From Zeugodacus cucurbitae (Eukaryota > Arthropoda > Insecta > Diptera > Tephritidae): a stretch of 64,000 bases of DNA. Every line of letters begins with the position of its first letter. Within the stretch, counting starts at the first letter, position 1. The notes beneath the pieces are model-generated. The model was not told the DNA's origin. It saw only the letters and a list, made by a program, of their open reading frames with translations, and made no database searches. The position numbers and the translations under genes were made by a program. Where the stretch lies: contig NC_071670.1 in the NCBI RefSeq assembly GCF_028554725.1, positions 52,937,501 through 53,001,500 on the forward strand. The letters are read 5' to 3'. This document shows, piece after piece, positions 26,201 through 41,200 of the stretch.

Positions 26201-29200
26201 ATTTGTGTCAGATAAAAGAGATACTGCAGCACAGGCACTTTACGCAACAGCAGACCGTGAGAGATGTTCTCAGCCATCAAGTAGCCGCAGACTAAATGCT
26301 GCACGGGACCAGCCTCACCGCAATGCGGACGTAAAACGAAGGTGTTCATGCCGCGCGCTCTATGGAAGGGAGAGAGATAAAAAAATAAAATTATAATTTA
26401 AATATTATTTAGATTATTAAGAAGAGAAATCCAAAGCGCCACTTACTTCCTGTACTGATTCAACACAGTCATATTCGCGTACATATAGTAGATGTAGTAG
26501 GCATATGGTGGATTCTCCTCTTCACACCAAGCTTCCGGTGTTGGTATGTCTAAATCGATAATTGGATTCTCAGGCTTTGACTCATCGTCCACCGAGTCGA
26601 AACCGATTACATAGTTGAGGAAACGATGTAAGTCAGGATGCTCACTCGGGCGACTGGTAGCCTCGAAGAGTGGCTTAAAGATGTTATCCAATATATTTTG
26701 GAATGAATTCATCAAATTATTGGATTTGAAGATATCACTGGAGAGAGGGAGAGAGAGAAAGATATAGAAAAGAAATCCAAAATTATGCTTTGAGTTATAG
26801 AAAATCAATAATTATACGCACTATAGACGTGGTATCTGTATCAACCAGCGCACATTTGTCGAATGCACATTGTACTCGATGGCCCATCTGGCTAGCTTCT
26901 TCCACTCATCCGGTGATTTGCCATAAATGGAGAGACGTAGCTCGGTATTTTGGTATTTCGATTCCTCCAAATCGAAAGCGACTTCCTGTTGAAATTAAAT
27001 TGCATTAAAGTAAAGCTTATGATACTCAACGAATATGAAATAGAGAGTGACTCTCACCCACCTTAATAATTTGTGCAAAATATTTGCCATTCGAATAGTT
27101 GTCCGTCTTGAGGAAGACCTCACGCAAACGCGATTCTCCAATCGGATTGTATTTGGAATTGAATTTGTCGAAACGATGGAATGTATTGCGGTCCGCATGC
27201 ACATCCAGCATATCCACAGTTAGATCATAGGTTGTTAGATTCATCGATTGGAAAACATCTTTCAGTGACATTGGTTGACCTTTGGTGATTGTCACAATTT
27301 CATCGGCATTCTTTTTCAACGTTTTCTTAATGAAACGCAGCAAATGTTTCTGATTCATGCATGAAGCGGCGTGTATGTGAGTGTCCACCTTTCTGTGTGG
27401 GGAGAGAAAGAAGAGAGGTGGTTAGAGTTGGTGTTTTAGAGATGTACTTTATAGAAGAAAATTAAATTAAAAAATGTTTTTGAAGCATAAAACTACAAAA
27501 TTTAAACAATTTTGGATGCATTTCTGGTAATTTTTTTTATATTTTTTAGTACTTCCAAGACCTTTCGGAAGAAAGAAAGTTGGAGATTGGACCTTTCCAT
27601 TCCCATACTCTCGCAACAAAGCTGCAACGAGAGTATTATAGTTTTGTTCACACAACGGTTGTTTGTAAGTCCTAAAACTAAACGAGTTAGGGTTATATAT
27701 ATCAAAATGATCAGGATGACGAGACGAGTTGAAATTCAGATTTCTGTCTGTCTTTGCAACGGATAACTTGAGTATAAATTATGATATCTTGACAAAACTT
27801 GGGACACATGTTCCTTTTCAGATTTTTTTTTTAATTTGAAAATGGGCCCCCATTTTATGGGCCCCCCTTTATGGATCAAACACCATATCTCAGGAACTAC
27901 TCGATCGATTTCAATAAAATTTGATACGTAATATTTTGTTTACACCCTGATGACACGGATGAAAAATGGGTGAAATTGTTTTACAACCACTACTACTTCC
28001 CATATAATTCGATTTTGATTCCATCTGATTCGTTCACTTTATAATATATACATCAGGAACTAATGAAGATAGCGGAATAAAACTTCACACAAATACTGTA
28101 TTTAAGCTTCGACATCACTTGTGGAAAAATTGTCGAAATCGGATTATACGTTTTCAAGACCCCGATGTTCGATACATGAAGAACTTGTGCCTAAGTATCT
28201 GTTCATAACTTCCCCTAGCTCCCATATACCTAATTATAGGTTATTCAAAAATACGGTGGACTTTATACCTTGGTTCAGAAATTACCTCATATAATACATA
28301 TATAGGATTGTTTTCGTTACTTCAGATTTTTTTTTTAAATCTTATGCTGAATATATGGGTCAAATTGTATTATCTTAATAAAATCATCAATAAATTGCGA
28401 GAAAAAAATTGTTCGGTTGCACCCGAACTTAACCTTTTCTTACTTGTTTGTTGTAGTTTTTAAATTTTTAATGCTATGTATTTTCCAACATTTATAATGG
28501 AAAAAATGAAATTTACTCACCTAATATTATAGAAATCACGATGTGGCACCGCCTTCTGTGAGGCCAACTCGCGCAGCTCATTTAAGAGTACATGCAACTG
28601 GAATTTCGAGGAGAGATAACAAAGGCGGCGATAACAAAATGATTTACTGTAAAATAAAAATAAAAAAAATATTAGTGAAAATTACAACAACAACAAACAA
28701 TAGCAACTCACAGTGGTCCATCAACAATCATATTACACATGACCTGCATGTCATTGACGAACTCCTTGAGATTTGGATATTCACATTTCACCTCCTGTGT
28801 GTATTCCTGCAAAATATAAAGTGGATATATTAAATAATATACAACAATAAATATGAATACAGGGTGCTTGAAAAGTAGCGAGCACTCACCTTATCCTTGT
28901 AGACGTGGAAGACACCGTTAATACTCTTGATTTCATACTCATTATCAGCTGGAAATTCCACTTCCCAAGGATCAGACTTGTCGTTCGGTGGATGTATGGG
29001 ATGATCTACATATTACAGGGTGCCAGCGGATTGCGGGTGTGTTCAGTTAGTGACGAAGTTCAGGTGATGTTGACCAGTTAAATACGTGTGTGCGTGTTTT
29101 GTTGTTGTGATTTCCATAATTGTAATTGCATTTGCGTATTTTGTTGTTGTTGTTGTAGTTGTTTGGTATTTTTGATTTTCAAGTCATTAGGTGTGTTGTT

Positions 29201-32200
29201 GCCATTATCACATTACGTTGCGTCGGCGTTGCGTTTCAAAAATAGTTTTACGCAAAAAACGCATGCAAATACCGTTGCACGTACCGTTGTGCAATATGTA
29301 TATATATATGTATGTGTGTGTGTGTGTGTATTTGTTGTGTACAAAAAAAGAAAAGAAGAAAACAAAATGTTTATTTTTATACTAATTTGTGTGTCATCTA
29401 CATAAAATGAGAATTTTAGTTGGGTCAAGTTTACATTTACATACAAAATGTACATACATATGTAACACATACTATGTATGTATGTATATGCACATGTACA
29501 TATGTATTTAAAATACTACATACATTATATTGTAACTACTTTGTATTTGTTTAGTATATACTATGTATGTAAGCTTCGACTAAACACTAAGTTGATTAAG
29601 CAAATCTCGTAGGTAACACAGAGAAAATACGTCTAAAACGAAAAAAAAAATAAAAGCACACAAAAAACAATAACGGTAAAACAAAAGCTGTCAATTGTTT
29701 TGAATAGCGTGCGCAGCGGCTTAAGTAGCTATGTGCTTCACAAAAAAAAAATAAAATAGAAACTAAAAAATAATTATAAACAAGTAAAGCGCTGGTTGAA
29801 TGGGCCAAAATGGGCATCTCTTCAAAAAAAACACAAAAATCTTAAGTTCATGGCTATGAGCGCACGACATTTGAGAACTCTACTCAAAATCAAACATTTG
29901 CTTATTTCTAGTTAAAAATTTATGCAATAGAGGTGCTTAGATATTTTTAAATATGGCATTTTATGGCATATATAGAACTTGTTTCAAAGCTTATATAGAC
30001 AATGATACATATGTTTCCAAGAGAATTCTTAGTCAGAGATGTGTTGTTGTCCTAATAAAATAGCTATATTTTGACTTTTTTTTCAATCTCAAAGATATTT
30101 TAATACTATATGGGTCTAGATTGTGGGACATTTTTATTCTTAGCACAAAGTCGTCTTATATTCATGGACTAACGACTTTGGCACCTGTTGATTATGAGTA
30201 GGTGCATTGCCGCCAAGGTGGCTATTCGACTCAGAGAAGCTGGGTATATCAAAAGTCCCAAAAATGATAATTCTTAAATTTTCGATTTGGACTTCCGGGA
30301 AATCAGGATTACTGTGTTGCGGAGCCTAATCCTCTCGGTCCTTTCACTGTCCGCATTTCCGAAACAAATGTCGCTGACGGTTCGCTCAAAGATAGTCAAA
30401 GAATGCTTAGCCTCTCTAATAAACAGCTTCCAGCTACTTTAATATTATACTCGTTTGGATCCCAAGCCATAGCGGTAACGCTGGAAACTGCAAAGCCGAT
30501 GAGTTTGCTCGTAAGGGCACCCAAGCTGCAATCTCATCAGAGTGGGAACAATCCAATCCACATGCCTCTCCGCATTGGTTTGTTGAATGAACACGGTAGG
30601 CGATGGACATCGACCCGTACCTGTGCGACTGTGAGATCATTTCTGGCCTAAGGTTATAGGTCTCATCACTGGCCACTGCCCGATGGGGTTACTACATGCC
30701 GTGCTAAATATACTGACGGATGCAAATTGCCAAAGTTGCATGGAAGTAGGGGGATATTGATACATCGAGACACTTTCTTCTTTATTGTCCAATTTTCGCT
30801 AGACTGCGGCGGAAATATCATGGTAGAACAAACTTCTAAGAACCAGCTGAAATATACCGACTACAAATTAGTTGTCTGCACAAATTCGTGAAAGGCTCAA
30901 AGCCCATTGCGCTTATTTGAGTGTCTTGGGCATCTATTTTGAGGAGTTTGTGGCATGACAAAGGACTGGCTTAGCTGTCCAAGTGAGTCCTCTTGTAGCA
31001 CAGTAGATCAGCCACTCTAACCCAACTTTACGGCTAACAAGCATAATCTAATGTCAAAATCATGTCAATTCTGGTCTCGAATTTACAGCAGGCTGCTTGA
31101 GTAATAGTTCTTAAGCGGTTCATAAAAAAGTTGGAGTAAAGCTGTAGCGAAGTGATTTTGTATGGGAAAATCAGAGTAGCTCTAAAAGTTATCGGAAACT
31201 ATCATGATATAGTGTTAAAACATACTTTTTTTAGAATTTATTTTATTTTCTGAAGAAAACAAATGATCAAAATTCCGCAAATTCGATAATTACTTAATAA
31301 TCTCTCAGAAAATTTAAAATTTCGATAAAAAAAATGCATAGTAACTTAGTGAGTGGACTTGAATATATATTGTTGCTTCGTATTCTCCACGACTCTTTTT
31401 TTTCCTTTTGTTCAGAATAAAAAGTTTTTTTGTAAAATATAAAAAGGTCAGTTAAGTCTAGAGTGCAAAATTCAAAATTTATTTATATTTAATAAAAAAT
31501 TAATAAATTATTTTGCTTTCGTCTACGTTTTTCTTAATTTATTGATTTTTATGTGTATATATAGGTCTTCAACTTTGCTTCCTCCGTTTTTTTGTAAATT
31601 TAAATTTTTTTTTGTATAAAAACAGTTACAAATGTCGACGAGCCTCAGCCGCACTTTTCTTAGAATTATAAAAAGAAAAGCAAAATTTCCCGCAAATGTC
31701 GAGAATTCGGCTGAAAAAGTGACATTTTCAGTTGAGAATAAGTATGGGATGCAAACAGATCTCTACAAATATTTTGTTGGGTTAATGTTGACACAAATGT
31801 CCAAGATCGATATAAAACGATTTAATCGATTTAATCGACCAGTGCTTGAACCTAGAGACATTCCCGCAAACGTCGAGAATTCGGCTCAAAAAGTGACATT
31901 TTCAGTTGAGAATAAGTTTGGGATGCAAACAGATCGACACAAATGTCCAAGATCGATATAAAACGATTTAATCGGCCAGTGCTTGACCCTAGAGACATCT
32001 ATTGGAAAACGGCGGAAGCAAAGTTGTAATATTTATATTTAATAAAAAATTAATAAATTATTTTGCTTTCGTCTACGTTTTCCCTTAAATTATTGATATT
32101 TATGTGTATATACTGCTATTCATCAATATGCAAATATTTTACTACATATTAATTTTACAACTCAAAATTTACTATATTTTGATTTTCACCAAATTGCTTC

Positions 32201-35200
32201 AAAATTCTTTAAGGTATGGCGAATCGTACAGACAACTGGTATAAATAATTTTTTTTTGGCATAATAAAATGCAGACATAATAAAAAGTTATACTAAGATA
32301 TATGTATCTACAAACAAGAGAGCAAAGCTCAAACATAGCGAGCAAAGAAATGATAAGTTGAAGATGACTTATTTATCTAGTAAATATGTATTAATAACTA
32401 CACAAGTTTTCAATAATTATTACAACAAACATTAAGAAAAAAACAATAATTTTCAATAAAAAGCCAAACGAAGAATTCAATTTCAAAAATAAAGCATAAG
32501 AACTTGGCGTGCAATTTAATTGAACTAAAAAGCAAAATTCTAAAAAAAGGTGAGGGACACATTGCCAAATCAAATACAAATACACAATGTAAATACAATA
32601 ATTCAAAATATTTAAAAATAAAGCCAAAAATAAAAGCAAATCAACTCATTTCAAGTTCAATCACATTACAACATATAGAAATCGTGTGAAATCTTCGAAC
32701 AATTCCGGCTGCCATGTGATTGATATTTATTTATATTATAGGTATGTACGACGTATGTTTGCATATGAGATAACAGTTCAATGAAATTTTGAAAATCGAA
32801 ACGAAAAGTTGCAAGTCACAAAGAAAAAAATCCAACAAATTAAAAAAAAAATGAATAAGAGTAAGACACAACTCATTCGCCCGCTGCAGTGGTGAAATGC
32901 ATAAACGAACGAATTACCTGTCTGCGTACTGGGGAGGCTGATCTTGCGTATTATGGCTATAAAAGAATAATGTTGGAAATCAAATACATATTTTTGTTTG
33001 GACCAAAAAATTAGTGTAATCAAAAAATAATAATTTTAAAATACAAAAACAAAATTTATAATAAAAACAAAAAATGATAAATAAAATAATAAAAAAGTTG
33101 AAAATTAAAAAATAATAAAAAAAAAGAAAAAAGTAAATGAAAAGAAAAAAGTGTGACTAAAAATAGCTCAAGATTTTTTTTGTAAATTTTCAGAAATACT
33201 ATTTTCGAAAAAATTTTGAATTTTTAGAAGATAATTAACGGAAAACAGAAGAAGACGAAAGTTTGCAGTGCGATTGGCAAAACACGACACGACATAGCGG
33301 CTTATTTATTTATGTATGTATGTGTAACTGTTATTTGAGGGATTTTAAATTGTTAAAAGAAAAATCTACAATTTTTGCTTTGTACATATTTACATATGAG
33401 TTCAGAAATCACCAAATTTCAATTTTCAATTCAAAAACTGCTAGAAATTAGCGAAAATAGTTGTTTGTGTAAATAATAGGTACATACGAGTATAACATAT
33501 TAATTTAATTAGAAAAAAACTACTTTATCAGAATTAAGTTTCAAATTCTAACACTTTAAACTAACTTTGGGTAAAATTTTTTTCTAGCTTACTAGCACTT
33601 TAATAGAGTTTACGTTAGCGTCAAATCGAAATTAGCACAACTCACCTGCAATGGTCTTGCGATTCTCGTGTTCAATCGTGCCGAAACGATTACGTTCGTG
33701 CACGGTTTTTAGAAAACGTCTTGTTGTGGTCGGAAACGATTGACCCGAATGCAACATATAACGTTCACGTAATTCCAACGCTTGTATGAGCAGCGTGGAG
33801 GCGCGTTCTAAATCCTCCAATGGCACACCACTTGTATCCTCACCGGAAATGGAAACACGTTGAAAATTGGGCAATTCATGTTCCTCCGAATCGTATTGAT
33901 CCAATGTCATTAAGCTCTCTTCAGTTATTATTGATGTATACTTCTCGGGTCTGTAAAAAGATAGGAAAATGAGAATAATTGAATTAAATTTGTTTATACT
34001 ATAAACGGGATGAGAAAAGTATAGTTTGGAACACCAAGACCAACAAAAACGTTTGTGAGATTATACAAAAATCTATAAAATCTAGGTGGACAGCTCAGTA
34101 ACAATAAAGCTTAGATCTTCAAGAAGGAATCGAAAATGATATAATATTAGGAAGGATACATTCAATCTCATCATTTATGAGGTAGCTGAAAACTCTTTCT
34201 CAAATCGATTTTCTCTACAAAGCGATATTAAAATAATGACCAATTATTTGAAAGAATTAAAAGTTTTGGGGTACAACAGCGTGCTGTTCAACTAACTTAT
34301 TTAAGGGGTCAGTCTAAGACTATTTTTTTCCTAAAAATTTAACATTTGTTTAGAAGCCATTTTGAGAAAACTTAATATACAGCTAAATACGCACGTAATT
34401 TATTAGCAAGATATAACTAGATTAAGACCCCGTTCTTTATTTTGCCTTTTGAAAAAGGTCCAGGAGCTGCCATTTTGTATTACAAAGTCAATATAAAAAG
34501 CCTGAAAGAGACAAATTCGAATTCCTTTTTCCTTACTTCCAGAATAAATAATCCAAATTAGTCCTATATCAGGGCACTAGACTGACCTAAACTCTTAAGG
34601 AGGTCTTCCCATATGATGGGCTAAAAAAATTTTATTTTCATGAACTGCTTTATTGCTAGCGATATGTAAAGTGATTTTTAGAAATTCCAAGTCATTTTTA
34701 AGCAGTTAGAAGAAGAATCTGTTCGGAGCGCTGAACGCGTTTATCTCAAAACTATGTGTTTTCAAACTTTCACCATCGTATCTCAAAAACGACTTGACTG
34801 AATGACTTGAAATTTATTGGGTGCATTCAAGGCGAGGGCGTTCGGAACACTGTAAGTTATGTTCTCGACTATATTTTTTGCTTAAAATTTATATTTATAT
34901 TGTCAAAATATCATTAAATCACTAAAACAAAGACCGTCACATGGCATGATCTCCTTAAGGAAATACGAATATATAGATATATCTATCACAATATAACAAG
35001 TGGACCCTAATGGTTATAATTTTTATAACTAAGACTGACTGTAGTTTTGAAACAGGAGCTGTAAGGGAGTGCCATAAATCAATTTATATAAAAAATAACA
35101 CTTTCACACCATGAACTTTTTACTTCCCACAATCACAACACTCTCTTCTGTCATTTGCATAAATATCATAACATATAGCATATCGTACTTACTTGTAGAA

Positions 35201-38200
35201 TATTTCAAATGTTTTAAATTTATAAGTATCACAGGCGAACGACATTCTCGACGTTTATGACGCGTCTTAACACTATACTACTAATACTATATTATTTACA
35301 GTTACAATAAGGCACTTGCGTCTGTCATTAGTATGAAAACTCGAACTTGAAATATGTTTTTTGCACACCGCAACCGCTGAAGGATTACAAGTATTAACTA
35401 TAAAAGAACTCAAAGGCAAATGTGTCACAAAAATCTATTCGCCGGTAAACAGAGAGTCTTATGCAAAAAAACATTATTGTTTTTATTGCATTATTGACAG
35501 TTGTGACGCGATGTGGTTGACATGATCGATTGCTATTACGATTATTGTTATTATTATAGTTGACTATTTAAAGTGAATATCAAGAAGATACAAGGATAAG
35601 CACAAGCCAAGTGCCATTTCGAACATGCAGCCCAAGGAAAGCCGGCATTTAGCAACAGATACGTTCAGATTACAATTGCTGGCAGTCGTTCAAAATTTTA
35701 TTATGAATATTCAAGCACTTAGTGGAAAGACCTGAGTATGACAGTTGCTGTTGGTTATTGTGCAAAACAAATTGACAATTTCTGGAATTCGGGAAAAAGG
35801 TGTTGACCTTTAAATGTCATTAATTGAATGATTGGATATCGTGCGACACGACAACGAAGTTGAAGAGCTCAAAGCATGCATTCTGAGGAACCACTCACGG
35901 AAGTAGTGGATTATATAGGAAATTTGCTTTTTGCAACTGGATTGTGAGTTTTAAGAATAAAAGTATAATTTTAGTACGTATTTTCAATTAAAACAGCCTT
36001 CTAAAATAATGTCTAGGCACTTGAACTTCACGGCGCTTACAAGAACTTTATAAAACAGATTGATGCAATTGATATTAAATAATGAATGGAAATTGAGTTA
36101 TGGAAGAGATTTGGGAAGTTACTGAACCCAAACAAAACCAAATATATCTCTTTGTCATCTAACAATCATCAAATCAAATATTTTCGCATCCTTCAGAGAG
36201 CCGACGATCGACTCTGATAGCAGAGTGGCTATACTAGCCTTGAGCTCGCTGACTGTACGCTCCAGGTTGGTGAAGGATATTAGTCAATTCGTAATCAGTT
36301 TGGGTGTCTAGCCACTTATCCAGAAATTGAAGCTGGGCTTTGCTTTTGGATGGATGAGTCTCAGCTGAACTGAGCAAGCGTAGGACAGTCACTAGCAGTT
36401 GTTCTATCGCAAGATCCTTCTGGTCAAACCTGCACACGGTCAAACCGAAAATTTTACCGGATGCCAACATTTCCTTTTGGAATGTCCCGCCTTTGCGAGA
36501 TCTAGGGAAAAGTTTCTGAGATCTCCCCATTTTGTGCATCCTCGCGAACTAGGCGGTATAAAAGTAAAAAAAAACCTCTGCATAATTGATTTTTAGGCGC
36601 TTTGTCTATTCTTAAATTTATATGAAGCATCATATAGGACTATCCTCAATAGTCTAAGTATATTTCCTTCGGTGGGGAACAGTCATTGAACCTAACCAAA
36701 CTGAAATCTGTAAAATAATTAATCAACCTTCGTAAGCAATTAATTTTATGAATGATCTGTTAAATGGACGTTTATTTGAAAATCCGTAGATATCAGGACA
36801 AAGCCCGAGATACTGTCTGATCGTTTGAATAAATAATATCTAACTTAAAGATGATATAAACTTATCAATTGTTAGATAGATATATGAGAATGAATAAAAC
36901 ATGGTTTTATATAATAATTTCGTCCCGGAGTCCTATCAATGACTATTTGAGTGTTTTAAAAGAGTCTAGAGCCATTGGAATGTTTGAAGGACGAAATTCA
37001 GAGAAGAAAGTGATGATTTATCGAGACAATATAATACGACAACACACCTCAATGGAAACGGTGGCATGAAATGTGCTTCGGAGCTGGCTTCCAGCGACTT
37101 TTTTCTGTCCATAGACCGCACAATAAAGCTCGATATAAATAGTTTTAGCTACAATGTCGTTAGTTGAGCTTGAAGCAAATGACAAATTGTAGTGTAAAAA
37201 ATCGGAAGATCGCTACATCGGGATATTGCCTTCGATGACAGATTTGCTAGATAATAAAGTAACATTTGTTTTTGGAGAATTCCACATTTTATAAATCATC
37301 CACATATAGGAGATGAAGAATAGCGATATGGGAAAAAATTTACTTGTATTATTTCCACTGAGAGAAGGTTTCTTCTAAATAATTAGGATTGAAAGAATCC
37401 GCCTAATTGTCTAAGACATATAACCACATTTCGACAATCGGTTCTGCGAAGCCAGAACATCTAGAGCCTGAATTATATCTGGTTAACCTTTAAGATCTTA
37501 TGACACAATCCCTGTACTAATTTTGAAAGGAATACTAATTTTAAGGACCTTAAATGAAAAAAATATGAATAAAATGTAACAAGAGCAGAATAGACTATGT
37601 TGAGTAGCGAAATCCCATATTATTTTGCAAAGGTTTATATATTTGATTTATAGAGAACTTATATTCTTTCAAAACAGTATTTTGTTATCTCAAACAACAT
37701 ACCTCATCAACAGGGGAATCAGCTCTAATTGCAAGTTTATAGAATCTGCGTAGTTTCTGATACCTGATCTAAGTTGTGATAAAATGCATGAAAATGAACA
37801 ACCGATGATAACTTCTTAAACTATTTTTGAATCAACCGACCGATATTTGATTTCCACAACAACTTAACAACATCGGTAGTAACTGTAATGTTATGCGGTT
37901 TTATGCGTGCACGTTCTCTCTGATGGTGGCGGAAACTAATGAACCGGGTCTACAAATATCGCAACGACATTGAATGGTCTAAACAAACGAGAACGCGGAC
38001 ACTGCGCTCCAAATTATTTGAATGCAAAAATCGTACTAAAACAAAATATAACTAATCTTTGGGTTGTATGCGGCTAACAAAACAGGCCCAGGTTATAGAA
38101 ACACACACATGCACACAAGCTCGTACATCGATGTATAGATTCATTAACATGTATGTTCGGGCAAATATGCATTGCAAACTATTGGATACAGGTGCAGGTA

Positions 38201-41200
38201 CTCGCATATTTCAGCGGCACATAAGTCTGTAAAAACAAAAAAAAAAAACAGAAACTGTCAAACCAAACCAAACACTGATGGATGGTGGTTGTCAATGATG
38301 ATATGTCGCGAAATTCCACCAGCTGGCGCAAGCACAAGTCTAAGCTTCTACTCACTCACACACGCTTATGTTTAGGTGTGTGAGTGTGCGTTTGAATATA
38401 ACACGGTCATAACACCGCGCCTCGACAACTACAAATTACGACAAATTTTGAATACAGAACGCACTCGAGTGCACACACCGCCACTAATGCACCCTTATTC
38501 GGCAGTTAGACACACACACACACTCACATGTATGAGAAAGCTTTAGCTGCCAAACGCCGACTGACGGTGTTATATGACAGCACTTATGATATATGGTGGG
38601 TGAGCGCTTGCTTAACTGTATGGTAGGAGACACTAAATCGGCAGTGGAGTGAAGCCACATATAGACCGGTTACAATACAAATGTATGTATGTTTGTACTC
38701 ATAGACATATGTATGTATACAGTTAGCCAAAACTTGTGCACACTACATATTTAAATGTTTGCAAATACTGAAATAATTATTTCCAAACAATTTGAATATC
38801 AATTGTGAAGCTTTTTGGAGAAGGTCCTTATAAACACATTCTGCGCTTATGTAATTATTTGAGATAAAAAGATGATACCGATTAATGAAGCTCAAATGAA
38901 TATTTTTTGGACACTTGTATTTTGGATGAAGAGGGGGTAACGGTTGTTTGTTATCTAGAGGCCCAATGCTCAAGCTTAAAGGAATTGTAATGTATTAATA
39001 AACGAATAATTTGCAGGACGAGATGACATCATCTCAATACTTTCCGTTCCGGAAAGATGTTCCGTTTATGTGAGATCAATTTCTTGGATCACACTTTTTT
39101 CAACAACCGCCGGAACTAGCGGATATAAAATTGAAAAATCTCGGCAGATTAGTTGTAGATTCAGGGCGCTTTGTCGGATCTTCGAGTATTCTAATCAAGG
39201 GAGCTGACCCTATCATCAAGAAGGACTGTCTCTTATATTTTAAGTGTCTTTCCTCTGGGGAACAGTCATACAACCTAAGCTAATCTAACAATTGACACGA
39301 TCAGCACTTCTAATTTTTGGTGAGGTCCGAGGTAAAATATGCTAAGAACTCAGTTCAATACAACATCTAATACAGGGCACTCATGTTTCGAAATGTTTGT
39401 GTGATACCGACCGTCAGGGTGTAGCGGTTAGACATCTATGTTATCACCTAAGACCGAGCGCCAACCCCTGTTCCGAAAATTATCCAACATGTTTATTTTT
39501 TTAGTATGTCGGTAATGTGAGACTAAATATTTTAGGAAATAAAAATCTTCGACGTTATAATTTGGTTCGATAAAGTGTGGCATGACGGGCTTTTATATAA
39601 GATTAAAAAAAGCTTACCTCTCGAAATGCATAAAACCTTGGAGTCTTATTTAAAAAATAGAAAGTTTACTGTCAAAGTAGGAGACTTCATATCTGAAGAA
39701 CGACCAATAAGAGCTGGTGTACCTCAGGGCAGTGTTTTAGGGCCAACTCTATACATAATATATACAGCTGACCTTCCAACAGCTAGTAATGTTTTGACAT
39801 CAACTTTTGCGGATGACACAGCTTTAGTGAGCCGAAACAAATGCCCAATTATAGCATCAAGAGTACTAGAAGATCATTTGATTTTTGTCGAAGAATGGCT
39901 AACCAACTGGCGTATAAATGTAAACGAACAAAAGTGCAAGCATGTTACATTTTCCCTAAGACCAAAAACGTGCCCGGCAGTTAAAATGAACAATATTTTA
40001 GTGCCCCAAGCGACTGAAGTAACATATCTTGGTATTCACTTAGATAGAAGGCTCACGTGGAGAAAACACATATCGAGCAAAATAACCTGCATGAAGATAA
40101 GAGCTGCAAATTTAAATTGGCTTCTAAACAAAAAATCAAAACTTAGCCTAGACAACAAAGTTCTGTTATATAACGCGATAATAAAACCGATTTGGATGTA
40201 CGGCATTCAACTGTGGGGTACGACCTGTGCAACCAAGATCGATATAATTCAGAGATTTCAATCAAAAATGCTTAGAACAATCACGTGCTCACCATGGTAC
40301 ATGCGCAATGAAAATATCCATAAAGATCTTGGTATTCTCATGGTAAAGAAAGAAGTGGAGAACAGCAGACACAAATATTTATCCAAACTCCGAGATCACC
40401 CAAACCCATTGGCTAACGCTTTAGTACATTCTTGCAATCAATCACGTCTAAAAAGAAGAGATATGCCAGCACACTGATGAGCAACGTTTCACCAAAACAA
40501 CTCAATCACTTGGTTGAGCTTGTATAGTTTTAATTAGAATTAAGATTTAATAACTTATTGTTAGGCTCCAAAGAGCAGATTCAATAAATAAACAAATATT
40601 GAAAAAAAAAAAAAATAATAATTTGGTCTAACTGGACTCGAGGTCTAAACGATCCAATAACGCATAGTAATATTGTTTATTGATGGTTCCACAATGTTCT
40701 GGTAAAGCCTTATCCGGTCGACTGAGGTGTTTACGGACGATTTGGACACGACTTTCGTCAATCAACAACCATTCAACGGACTAATATTGTTCTCATGAAC
40801 ATTTGACTTTTTAATCATTATTGCTCGTAAAACCCAAAGATTTTTCATCCTACATTTACAGGTCAAAAAAACTTGCAAAATCACTAACTTACTAATTTGA
40901 CGACATTACTGGCTTTAAAATCGTCGCAATTTTGTTGGAAGGACTCTTTTTACTCTTTGTGCCTAATATTGGGATCATCGTTAGAACTTTGAGGGAGGTA
41001 AATGCATTCTAAGATGTCGGAAATATTAATTTAAGACATTACATTTTTACTACGTATTAGCTGCGAATATCTCTCTGTACATTTTCCTCAAAGGGTCTTC
41101 AACTTTGAGAAGTAGAAAACCTACACAATAGCTATCTGACTTCTGGTTTTTCAACTAAACAATATTTTTGCCAACTGTAATAATAACATGCAATAAATTA

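Larger units (their letters stand above)
29006..33645. other. large AMPdeam intron region with TE remnants
   Basis: Holds a LINE RNase H remnant (30180-31025), the TIR element with long flanking repeats (31481-32112) and the candidate microexon (32918-32956). The rest (29400-30180, 32113-32900, 32960-33640) is AT-rich with poly-A/T runs and no visible exon. Confidence 0.6.
33951..35192. other. AMPdeam intron upstream of the FQRVSISGEDTSGVP exon
   Basis: Contains two adjacent TTAA-bordered elements (34301-34958). Nothing else is recognised. Confidence 0.6.

Noticed and set aside
29088..29405. Cys/Val-rich frames
   Set aside because: They are translations of TTG and GT repeats within an AMPdeam intron.
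36869..37260. Possible mariner-like remnant
   Set aside because: A few words look transposase-like but frames are broken and no motif is certain.
40640..40800. Possible mariner transposase fragment on the minus strand (GTINKQYYYALLDRL)
   Set aside because: Only about 40 residues resemble mariner text and no D,D34D residues or TIRs are seen; too weak to annotate.
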